A DNA stretch of 64,000 nt from Stentor coeruleus. Its lineage: Eukaryota > Ciliophora > Heterotrichea > Heterotrichida > Stentoridae. The notes below the pieces were generated by a model. The model was not told the origin of the DNA, ran no database searches, and saw only the letters and a program-made list of their open reading frames with translations. The stretch covers positions 22,306-86,305 of the forward strand of contig MPUH01000189.1 of the NCBI GenBank assembly GCA_001970955.1, in the 5' to 3' direction. Shown here piece by piece: positions 52,753 through 62,815 of the stretch. Each line of letters starts with the position of its first letter. The first letter of the stretch is position 1. Both the position numbers and the translations under genes were made by a program.

Positions 52753-55700
52753 TTATCTAAATAAACCCATAAAGCCTTTCTTCTTTTTTTTTATCCCTCT
52801 TGCCTCGGTAATCTTGTTTTTATACTCTTTACTTATATTCAATATATCCAATAACTTTTTGATATTTTTCTCTGTATCCCCACCTTGTAAAGGTATTTTT
52901 TCTAATATCAAAGTAAAAATTTCTCTAATGTTTTCTATAGGAGTATCGCTTTTCCCAGCAAACCGATCACTACTCCTTGCATTCTCAAAATGTGTAAGTG
53001 GCTCATTCAAAAGTGAATTTTTTTTTTTCAGATCTAAATTTTCCTTTTCCAAATCATTTTCTCTCTTAATAAGATCATTAACTTCTTCAACTGTAAGTTT
53101 ATATGAATGCTCTGAATGTGAATGCTCTGAATATGTATCATTAGGCGAAACAATAGTAACTATTTCTGGGTTGGCTTTATTAATTTCTATGTTGTTTATA
53201 AACTTACTTTCAGAATAATGCTTGATCATGATTTCTATAGTATTAACTATAGTATTAGATTTAAATTCTTCAGGGAGATCGAGTTTTTTCATAGACAAAA
53301 ACTCTTCTAGAAGTTCATTTAAAGTATTAATTTTTTCTTCTAACTGTTCATGATATGGTATTTCTATAGATGGGTTTATATCTTTCAGGGTTATATTCTG
53401 TAACTCTTTCATTCTAAATTATCATTACATTTTCTCTTTCTTTTGCAATTCTTCTTCCAATTCTTCAATATTTGCCCTTAGGTTTTTAATTTCTTGATTC
53501 TTATTCAAACATAAATTTCTTTTTTCCAACTCAAAATTTCTATTATTTTCTATAAGTTTACCTTCTAAGGATTGAATTGTTGATTTATAGTTATCATTTA
53601 CATTCTGCAATGATATTCTTTTTACCTCAAAATCTTTAAACTTTCTATTTTTTATACTAAGTCTTGCAATTTTATCGTTAAGTTTACTTTTTATCAGTTT
53701 TTCTTTTTCAAAAAGTTCTTCAAACTCAATTTTTTGCTGCTCAATGATTTCAAGATCTTTTATAAGTTCAGCTTGCTTTATGATCCTAATTAGATCTTAC
53801 AAATCAGTATTTTCTTTCAATACCAAATCATCATCAGACAGTTTACTTTTCAGTTTTTCAATATTAAGATTTGCTTGTTGATTAGAGATTTGAAGTTTCT
53901 CTAATTTTTCAGTTAGATCTTCAATTTCCGATTTTAAAAGCTCTTTTTCTTGACTGGCCTCAGCTAGAATTACGTTTTTTTCTTTTTCGCTTGATAAGAG
54001 TTTTAATTCAAAATTTGTTCGTGACTGCTTTTCTTGCTCTAAAGATTTCTTGATTTCATCTATTTCTTCTTGTTTTCTGGTATTATTAATTGCATTGCTT
54101 TTTTTGATTCTATCGTTTAAATTCTTTTTAGGCTCCTTTTGAGAATTAAAAATCAAAATTTCATTTTCTGAATTCTTTCTCACTGCTTCACTAAGAATTT
54201 TATTATGCATTCTTGCTTTATTTATTCTAAATATCATTTACTCTTCATCTTTTGCTGCTATATCTTTCATTAACAACACAATTTTATTCTGAAATGCATT
54301 TTCAGCATTCCTTCCTTCTTCTGCCAACCTTTTTAATTCTGCATCTTTACTCTTAACAACTATTTTCATATCTTTGACTTCCTTTTCTTTTTCTCTTATA
54401 GTAGCATCAGCTTTTTCAGCATCTTCTTTAAGGGATTTTATGCTTTCATCATAACTGTTCATTGAAATTTCTAATGAAGTATTAAGATTTTCTATACTTT
54501 CTTTCAATGCTAATATCTCATTTTCCTTATTATTCACTTCTTCTTGTAAAAATTCGATTATTTCTTCTGATTTTTTTATCTCTAAAGTATTCTCATATAT
54601 TTTCTCATCTTTTTTGCATACTTCCTTTTCTATCCTGATTTTTTCCTTCACTATCTCTTGAATTTCCCTCTTTTTATATTTTATCTCATTATTAAGTCCC
54701 TTAATTTTTTCTTCAAGATCAGCAATATCTTGAGTCTGTTCTTCTATTTTTCCATAGCTTTTCTTAATATCCTCTTCAAGCTTACGAATATTATTATCTT
54801 GTTTCATAATATTATCTCTTAAAGTCAGAATCCTATATAAAAAATACTCATTTTCTTTTGCTTCAAGAGTTTTCATCATATTATTATTATTTTTTTCTGC
54901 TATTGCATCTTCTTTTAGTTTTTTTATATAACTGTTTAGTTGATTTTTTTCTTGGAATAAAGTGTCGATTTTATTTTGGAGGTTCATATTTTCTTTTTCA
55001 TGTTTGGTTAAGAGTTCAAAAGCATATTTTTCCCTTTCTTTGCACTCAATATATGAAAACTCCAGTTCAAAAATCTGATTTTGCTTATTTTGTAGTTCAA
55101 GTTCATGTTTTTTTATGAGTTCTTCAAAGGATTCTTGTGATAGTGACTGGATTTCTTCTCCTGTTGAGAGCTTAGGACAATTAAGAGAATATAGAGGTTT
55201 TGTAGTGGATTCTAGGCTGGACAATGTAAGGGTTAAGGTTTCTATATGAGTTTCTAAGGTTTGAATTGCGATTTCTTTGTTTTGTATGGTTGCTTTGAAG
55301 TGCTCTTGTGTTGAAAGGAGAGTTTGCTCGATAGAATTAGCATGGTTTTTATACTTTTCAGATATTTCTTTAAAATATTCAACTTGATGTTCACTTTCTT
55401 GTAGATTTAATTCTAGAGAATTAAGGTTTTCTTTATATTGTGAGAATATTGTTTGATAATCTTTTAGCTGCTTTTCTTTGTCGTCAAGGCTTTCTTTCAG
55501 TTCAGAGTTTGCTTTTTCTATATTTTGCAATTTTAAATTGGTTTCATTGATGCTTTTTATATAGTTGCCCTTTTCTTCATTTAATTTACTTATTGACATA
55601 TAATTTTCTTCTTTTAGCTTTTCATACTCCTTATCCTTTTCTTCTAAAGCAGTATTGAGTTTTTTATGCTCCTTATCTTTTCTTTTTAAAGTATCATTAA

Positions 55701-58700
55701 GCTTTTCATTTTCTATCTCTAAAACTAGTATTTTTCCGTATTCTTTAGCAGCATCATTTAGCTTGATATTTTCCATCTCCAAAATCATGATTCTCCCCTT
55801 ATTTTCACTAATAACCTTCTCTAATCTGGCAATTTTCATCATGAAATTATTGATTTCCTTTTTTCCTTCCTCATTCTCAATTTCCAGCCTTTTAACTTCC
55901 TCTTTAATATTCAAAATTTCAGCTTTAAAATCGTTTATTTTATTATTCAATTCATGCATTTCTCTACATTTTTCACTCAAATCCAAATCTTTCTTCCTTA
56001 TCTGAATCGCATTCCTGTCTAAATTTTCTTTCTTCTCTTTATTTTCTTCTCTTAGTTCATCAACCAACTTCACCAAATCCTCATTTTCCCTATCTTTTTC
56101 CATTAAGTTTTCCATATCAGCTCTGATTTCTTCATTTTCCTTAACTTTTTCTTCAAGTTCCTTAGCAAGTTTCTCATGCTCTTCTTTAAAAAAATCAACT
56201 TCCTTATCTTTTTCAGCTAATCTTCTAACCAAATCCTCAATCTGGTCCTCAAATCCTTCCAACATCTGTGAGTTTTCCCTTAATTCTTCATAACCTTTAA
56301 AATTTTTAGCATAATCCACCTCTTTTTCTATAAGTTTTCTCTTTAAATCTTCATTTTCAAAGGTTATAAATTTTATTTTTTGTTGGAGTTTTTCCATTTC
56401 AAATTTTTTTTGTTCATCTTTTTCTTGGGATGATGAGATCTGCTCTTCGTAGAACTCAATTTTTTTAGTTAAAATTTCAAAGTTTTGTAAGACTTTAGCG
56501 GTTTCTTGCGATTTTTCTAGTAAAGATGCATTGAGGTAGTTAACTTTTTCGTTTAAATCGGCGATATCTTTTATTGATTGGGCTTTTTCAAAGCTAATTT
56601 TTTCAAGTTTTGTTTGAGTATCTGAGTTTATGATTTTTGCCACTTTTGTATCATCTTGATCTTTTATAGATAATGTGCTGATCTCTTCAACTTTTTTTTC
56701 ACATTTTTCATGTTTTCGGGCAAATTCTGATTCAGTTTTAGAAATTTTAACTATTTCGTCTATAAAGACCTCTGAATAATGCAGATTTTCTTGTTTTTTA
56801 AGCTTTAGTTCTTGAAGTTCTTCTTTGACTCCAAGAAATGCATCATTTAATATAATATTTTCAGTAATTTTGTCTTCTGTTATTTTTTCCGCATCTTTAA
56901 GAGCTGCCTGCAAGCCTGAAATTTGTTTTTCTAAGTTATTTGTCATCATCATCTGCTCAGCCAAGTCTTCATTCACTTTTTTTACCTGATTTCTAAATTT
57001 CATCAGCTTTTTTTCTTTTTCTTTACTTTTTTCCAAATCGAAAATATCTTTTTTTATCTGTTCCTCTAGCTTTCCTATTTTCTGCATAAGCCCTTCATTT
57101 TCTCTATTTTTTTCATTCATTTTTTTCGCCAAATCATCTAATATTCTTTCCTGTAAAGCTATCTTTTGCTCTCTTTCTGATATCAAATCATATAAAGACT
57201 TTATAGTATTCTCTAACACTTCTTTTTCCTTATCTTTTTCCATAACTAATATTTTATATTGATTCCTATCTTTTTGTATATTCTCACGAGCATCATCTAA
57301 ATATTTTCCAAAATTTTCCTTATACTCATTTTCTTTATCTTGCAATAAAATAATTTTGTTTTCTAAGGTATGAATTTCTTGGATTTTGATATCTAAGTTA
57401 GTTTTGAGGTTTGCTAATTCCTGGATAGAGGAATTTTTTTCATTTTCTAAGTGTTGGATTTTTAATTTTTGGTTAAGAAGCTCTTGGTTTGAAGTGTTTG
57501 TTTGGAGCTTTATTGAGTTGATTTGATTTGATTGAGACTTTTCGTGGAGGTCTTTCATGGTTTCAAGATCTTTTTGGAGGGAAAATACTGAAGTTTGCAA
57601 GGATGAATTTTGGAATTCTAAACTTTTAACTGTTTTTTGTACGATTTCAAGCTCTTTAGCTTTTGTTAAGAGCTTAGATTTTTCTGATTCTAGGCTAATA
57701 ATTTGTAGAGATTGAGCTTGCAATTGTGATGTGAGTTGAATGATTTTTTCAGATAAAAGATTAGCTTGGATGTTTTCGAGATTTATAACTTCTTCTAGTT
57801 TTTTCTTATCACTTTCCAAGTATTGTATCCTCTCTTTTAATCCATCAACCTCCATATCTTGATTATTCTTTTCCACTTTCCTACCTCTTATATCTTTTTT
57901 CTTCCCTCTTCGACTCTCTTCAAATTTTACCATTCCATCAAAATCCTCTTTATCTTTTTTCTCAATATTATTCTTAATTTTTTTTTCATATCTTAATATT
58001 GTTGCTTCAAAATCCTTTTTAGCTCTTTCAAATTCTCCGCTTTGTGCTTTGAAATTTAGACAAACATTTTCATAATCTTTGACTATCATATCCAAACTCT
58101 CTTTAAGTTGATTTTTCTCTTTTTTCAAAGCGACAATTGTTTCTTTGAACTTATTTTCATTATTGTTTGATTTGATATCTGGGCTTCTAGATGCGATTTC
58201 CCTTTCGTTTTGTAAAAAAAAGCCTGGGGTAGTTTTAGCTTGAGGCTTTATGTCTTTATCTCTTATAAAATTTTGCAAATGATCGATGCTTTCTTGTAAG
58301 ATTTGCTTTTCGTATTGATGATCGTCTTTGATTTTCTTGATTGAGTTTTCGTAATTTGAAAAATATTGTGTGAAACAGTTTTTCCATTCTATTAAGGAAT
58401 TTCGTTCTTGAGTCACTTCAAATATTTTTCCTCTTAAATCATCAGAATGCCCACCCTTCCTGCCAGCCGACTTACCTCTTATATCCTTCTCCCTATTCCT
58501 CATCTCATTTCTAAAGAAAATTAATTCCTTCTCTTGATTCTGGACTAAAGCCGCCTTTTGATTCAACTCAAACTGCAGATTTTGCCCTATTTCTTTCATT
58601 CTTCTGATCTCAGCTTTTAATAGGTGTATCTCACTATCAATTCCACCTATTTCCATTTCATGCAGTTGAGTTTTTAGCTTAATCATTTGTTCTTCCATAT

Positions 58701-59253
58701 GATCTAAATTATTTCTAAGCTGTCGATTTTCTTGTAGCAATTCATTATCTTGATGCTTGCTTTTAAAACACTTAATCCAAATTTCATGACTTAAAATATT
58801 AAATATTTCCCAAAGTTTAGTTTTTATGCTCATTTCATCTAGTTTTTTACTTTGTTTTAGAATTTCAAAAACATCAGATTGAACTTTTGTTAGGGTTTTT
58901 GATACTTGGGCATAGTCATAGGTCCTTTCAGGGATTTTTTGATATTCTTTTGTAACTTCATTAGGCATTTCTCGCCACATTAGAGATTTGACAAGTGCCG
59001 GGCTTGATCTTTCTGAGTAGTTTGTAAGAACTTTATATATATTACTTTTCATTTTATCTTTTGCCAATCTTGGATCTATCATAGATGCCCTTAAAGACTC
59101 ATCTGCTAATTGTTCTTCATATCTATCCCTTAAATGAATCTTCGAAAAAGTTAAAAATCTATTAGAATCGCTATAGCAAGTCCCTCCTAACTCGTTTCTT
59201 CCCTGATAAGCACTTTCCATATATATAATATGAATTATTTTCCCCATAATCAT
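52753..59253 (-). CDS. Giant coiled-coil protein, about 2140-2150 residues, three introns
   Basis: Four exons: 59253-54242, 54226-53801, 53785-53429 and 53413-52753. The three introns are 15 nt each, all phase 2, all opening with an in-frame TAA. Joining them turns four frames into one continuous coiled coil. The start is either ATG 59253 (MIMGKIIHIIYM) or ATG 59220 (MESAYQGRNELGG); the latter gives 2140 residues. The first 170 residues are globular (HLRDRYEEQLADESLRAS, then SLMWREMPNEVTKEYQ). The remainder to about 2000 is almost unbroken heptad sequence rich in Glu, Lys, Leu and Asn. Near 1040-1090 are short internal repeats (MENIKLND, then IENEKLND). It ends in a basic GIKKKKKGFMGLFR tail. 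It is probably structural: centrosomal, basal body or cortical. It could also be a myosin- or golgin-like tether; no head domain is present. Confidence 0.9.
53414..53428 (-). other. 15-nt spliceosomal intron in the coiled-coil gene (third)
   Basis: The sense sequence is GTAATGATAATTTAG, phase 2, with A at position 10. Removal joins ELQKKEK to MKELQNITL. Confidence 0.93.
53786..53800 (-). other. 15-nt spliceosomal intron in the coiled-coil gene (second)
   Basis: The sense sequence is GTAAGATCTAATTAG, phase 2, with A at position 10. Removal joins VLKENTDL to IIKQAELIKDLEII. The exon that follows starts without an ATG, so it would be missed if only ATG frames were considered. Confidence 0.93.
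54227..54241 (-). other. 15-nt spliceosomal intron in the coiled-coil gene (first)
   Basis: The sense sequence is GTAAATGATATTTAG, phase 2, with A at position 10. Removal joins KDIAAKDEE to INKARMHNKIL. Confidence 0.93.
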
Positions 59254-59620
59254 CCTTGCTTTCAATAAACCATTTTAGATTTAAATTATTTGAAGAGTTC
59301 ATGATCCGAATACTTCTGTACTGCAAAGCGCTTTTTCAGATCCTAAATCAGCATTATTAGCAGTATGTCTTCAGAGCTTCTTCAGCTTTAAAACTATTTA
59401 GGAAAACTGGGTCGGATTTTTATTTGCCTTAATTGGCAAGGCTGCTATCATAAGATTTTTAGGACGATGACAAATCAAGAAATTTATTAGAATTTTTTTA
59501 ATAGTGAGTCAATGATATTAATATAATCAGTTAAATGCTATTAATGCACTAACCAACATTATTAGCATTTCTTACTACTATTTAGTGCAATTTATATCAA
59601 AAATAGGCTATTATTAAAGA

Positions 59621-60202
59621 ATGCAACTAGATATTTTTGAGATCATCTTAGAACTGAACAGATATTCTTCAGTATTTGGTTGAAATCAAGTAGTCTTTAC
59701 CGGTGTAAATTGTAGAAGCTGTACTAGTTAGATGGCAATTTACTATCCAAAAGATAGAAAGCCTATTTGCAGGTGGGGCAAAAATGTATGCCAAAAGAAT
59801 TTTGGTGTGTATAACAGTACTTGCAGGACTGAAAGTTGCAGAGTTCTAATAGTTGCTCATCTTTGGCTGAAAAAGATAAAGACCATGCAATTGTTACTCT
59901 AACAAGCTTGCATTACAATACTGTGAAGAAATTTATTTGCAATTTCAAGCAACTTATTTATCAAAAAATTGAGGCCCATTGTTAAAGTCCAAATTGATGA
60001 GGCTAAATTTGCAAGCGTAAATATCAAAGAAGAAACTTTTTCTAATATTCAGCGGGGGGGTACTACTCTCTGCTCCATACTGATTTTTATAGAAGGCCCT
60101 TACGGTACTTTTCTATCAATTGGCTTTCTGTACTTTAATTGTATTTTTTCAGTCAGTTCATTACACATAGGCTCACTTGCATTACAGGAGTTTGTAAACT
60201 AG
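59621..60202 (+). pseudogene. Merlin/ISXO2-like DDE transposase relic
   Basis: From ATG 59621 the frame reads MQLDIFEIILELNRYSSVFG and meets TGA at 59681-59683. It continues with a Cys pair (CRSC) and meets TAG at 59729-59731. It goes on with YYPKDRKPICRWGKNVCQKN, a split CxxC...C-x-C zinc ribbon as in ISXO2-type transposases, then LIVAHLWLKKIKT, the conserved LWL helix. After a frameshift comes TSLHYNTVKKFI, a helix-turn-helix. After another shift comes IVKVQIDEAKFA, the first catalytic Asp (59996-59998) in the IDEAKF box of the Merlin superfamily. The rest of the DDE core and the terminal repeats are not visible. At least two stops and two shifts make it clearly dead. Confidence 0.75.
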
Positions 60203-60718
60203 TTTATTTGAATATCTAATTTTAATCTCAGCACATAAAAAAATTCTGTCTTTGCCATTCTAGAATAATTCCCCTAAATCTTGTTTCCAATGATCTTATC
60301 TTAAAAAAATGTATTTGAAACTCTGATACTATTTTTGCATTCTTTATAGATGCATAAGCAAAACTTATAAAATAAAATTGTCTTTTATAAAAGATTTATA
60401 TTTAATTTTATGTTTTTAGTTAATAAATATTGTGATATTCTATTTTTCATTAGATAATGGGAATTGATAGGGTTATAAGCTGATATTTTAGTATAGTCCA
60501 ACCGTAGAAGTTGGCTGTAATTATATTTATGAATTTGTGATGAAAACTTTTAGATTTTAATAAAAGTATTTTCAATTTATAATAAATATTAGCTATAATC
60601 AACGCGGAGGATGGTTCCTAAGTGAAGTAGGCTTCCAGGGCTGGAAACTACACTGCCAAACAATAGTTTCCATCCACTGTACCAAGCCAGAAAGCACCCA
60701 TAGCACTTCTAGAATTAA
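60203..60718. other. Intergenic, AT-rich then abruptly GC-richer
   Basis: Up to about 60600 it is AT-rich and featureless. From about 60601 the base composition changes sharply to near-balanced GC and this continues through the next frame. No gene is recognised in the upstream part. Confidence 0.5.
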
Positions 60719-60994
60719 ATGCCCAGTTTCTGTGAGCACCATAAGAACTTCAAAACATGCCTAAAGCAAGCTGGATTCTTCAAGAAAAACAAGGTGAACA
60801 CAAGACTTGCCTCCGTCATCTTGACGCAAAAGAAAAGAAACAGTAAAGAACTCCTCAGCCAAGTAAAAAGTCACATAACCAGCGACAACGAGTGGTTTAA
60901 AATACTGAGTCTGCCCAAAGAAGAGATCGTAGGACAAACAAACCTCGATCAGACAAGATTTAAGCCATGCTACTTTAACTATCACCCACTTTAA
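60719..60994 (+). CDS. Repeat-borne frame X, copy 2 (91 residues, intact)
   Basis: A complete frame from ATG (MPSFCEHHKNFKTCLKQAG) to TAA, preceded directly by an in-frame TAA. It contains a possible zinc cluster (C5, H7, H8, C14), then KNKVNTRLASVILTQKKRN, NSKELL and SHITSDNEWFKI. Its sequence is much richer in G and C than any nearby spacer and than most genes here, which suggests recent arrival or a structured repeat. Its relative at 22012-22252 is frameshifted. Family and function are unrecognised. It could be the tail of a longer protein or part of a mobile element, since it lies 500 bases from the transposase relic. Confidence 0.5.
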   Translation: MPSFCEHHKNFKTCLKQAGFFKKNKVNTRLASVILTQKKRNSKELLSQVKSHITSDNEWFKILSLPKEEIVGQTNLDQTRFKPCYFNYHPL

Positions 60995-61417
60995 ACTTTA
61001 ACTTCTAATGTTTAAACTATAAATATTACTGGATAATTCATAACTAATAAATTAATTTATATATAAAGTCTTAACATTTTCAAAATAATATTAACAAAAA
61101 TGAGCTGCAAAAACTTAAAAATCACTTTTTTAACTTTCTAAAACATTAGTATTTTTTTCTGAAATACTCGATACCTTATTCATATTTTTCAAGAAGCCTA
61201 TTTTTATTATATTATAATTCATACTTAATCTCAAACAAGCATTTCCATGCTTTCTTTTACCATTCATCAATTATTATTCTCCATTTATAATTTATTGAAA
61301 CATTCTCATATGTTTATTCTTTTAACTTCAATATTTCATATTTAGAATCTTTTTCCGAGACTGAACCTAGTTGTAGAGTTAGTCTCCTTTTTCCTTCATC
61401 ATATAATTGAATACAAT
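60995..61417. other. Intergenic, nothing recognised
   Basis: About 420 AT-rich bases that presumably include the promoter and leader of the sugar transporter. Confidence 0.55.
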
Positions 61418-62815
61418 ATGGAAAAAAATACTTCTAATACCGAATTGGCTTATAACAATAGAAGAGTTTGGCTACGGGCTTTAACAGCTTCACTCGGTTA
61501 CTTCATTTTTGGATTCGTTTTGGGAAATTTCACTTCAAGCCAAGAATGTATGGCTTCCATCTTAGGGTGGGGGGATAACAAAGACATTATGATTGTGATT
61601 ATATCGACTCTTGTACCAGTTGGAGCCTTTGTCGGGTCAATTTTAACAGGATTTATGTCCAAAGCTAGTGGCAAACGCAAAAATATTATGATTACTGATA
61701 TTTTGACAATAATATCAAGTTTAATCATTCTCTATCCTCACACGATAACTTTTGCTATTGGCAGATTTACATCTGGCTTATGCGTAGGAAACTTTTCAAT
61801 CCTATGCTCACAATATATCACAGAGGTTACACCTAAAGAAATACGAGCGAAATTTGGAAATGTAAATCAGCTTCTTACAGTCATCGGAATCTTCATGGCT
61901 TTTGCTATCTGCCTTCCTCTCCCTACAAGTAATTGCTCAGAATCTATAGCGTTTTATGTACCACTTTTATTCGCCCTACCTGGTATTATTGCAGGTATTC
62001 AATTTTTAATGCTCCTTAAGATATTTAAAAATGAAAGCCCTGAATGGCTTCTTTATAACAAATCTATAAATACAACTTATAAGGCAATCTCTAGTATTTA
62101 TGCCAAAGAACAAGCTGAAAAAATAATGACTGAACTTGTGAGTTTTAAAACCTCTAATACAATTGGTAAAACATCTGGCTTTACTTTCATCCAGCTTTTG
62201 AAATGTGCTCCTGGTAGTACAAAGTCTATGAGAGTTGCGTCTTTATATCATATAGCCTCGCAATTAACTGGAGTTACTGCTTTATTATCATATTTAACAA
62301 GACTTTTTATTGAGTTCGGTATTGACGTGTTTTTATCAAGATGCCTTATTACAGGCATTACTTTTATTAGAATAATCTCAATTTTGCTATTCTTACCGCA
62401 TGTGGCTAAATTCGGTAGAAAATCTATAACTGTTTTTAGTGAAGCTATTATGTCGTTTTGCATGCTGATATTAGGTATATTTATCGTTTTTAATATTGAG
62501 CCTTTAGTGAGTGTTCTGATTATTACAATTTATCTGATTGTTTTTAATCTTTCTGTTGGACCAATTGTGTGGATTTATTCAAGTGAGGTGTTATGTGATA
62601 AAGGCATGGCTTTGTGCACTTCAATTAATTGGTTTATCTGCATTTTTGTTGTTTTATTTTACCCAGTACTTGTTAAAACTATAGGAATGGAGTACTCTTT
62701 CTTAGGCATTTGTGTTTTGGATGGGGTTGCTGCAATTTATTTTTACTTTGATATGGTTGAGACAAAGAACTTAAGCAAGCCGGAGATTAGAGAAATTTAT
62801 TCGAAATTAAGATAG
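61418..62815 (+). CDS. Sugar porter, major facilitator superfamily (SLC2-like)
   Basis: A 465-residue membrane protein with twelve predicted helices. Sugar-porter signatures are present. GRFTSGLCVGNFSILCSQYI is the GR...G motif of helix 4. TEVTPKEIRAKFGNVNQLL is the conserved PxxxRxxxGxxxQ segment of helix 5. NESPEWLLYNK corresponds to PESPRWL in the central loop. FGRKSITVF is the second GRR-type loop. GPIVWIYSSEVL is the PxxWxxxxE segment of helix 10. VETKNLSKPEI corresponds to PETKG at the end of helix 12. It should be a hexose uniporter or proton symporter of the plasma membrane or food vacuole. The substrate cannot be read. No intron is needed. The cytosolic loop is shorter than in human GLUTs. 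Confidence 0.93.
   Translation: MEKNTSNTELAYNNRRVWLRALTASLGYFIFGFVLGNFTSSQECMASILGWGDNKDIMIVIISTLVPVGAFVGSILTGFMSKASGKRKNIMITDILTIISSLIILYPHTITFAIGRFTSGLCVGNFSILCSQYITEVTPKEIRAKFGNVNQLLTVIGIFMAFAICLPLPTSNCSESIAFYVPLLFALPGIIAGIQFLMLLKIFKNESPEWLLYNKSINTTYKAISSIYAKEQAEKIMTELVSFKTSNTIGKTSGFTFIQLLKCAPGSTKSMRVASLYHIASQLTGVTALLSYLTRLFIEFGIDVFLSRCLITGITFIRIISILLFLPHVAKFGRKSITVFSEAIMSFCMLILGIFIVFNIEPLVSVLIITIYLIVFNLSVGPIVWIYSSEVLCDKGMALCTSINWFICIFVVLFYPVLVKTIGMEYSFLGICVLDGVAAIYFYFDMVETKNLSKPEIREIYSKLR

Noticed and set aside
52748-53218. Plus-strand frames antisense to the coiled-coil gene (also 54858-55118 and 55655-56005)
   Set aside because: They are Phe/Leu/Ser-rich mirrors of Lys/Glu-rich codons on the other strand and have no conserved features.
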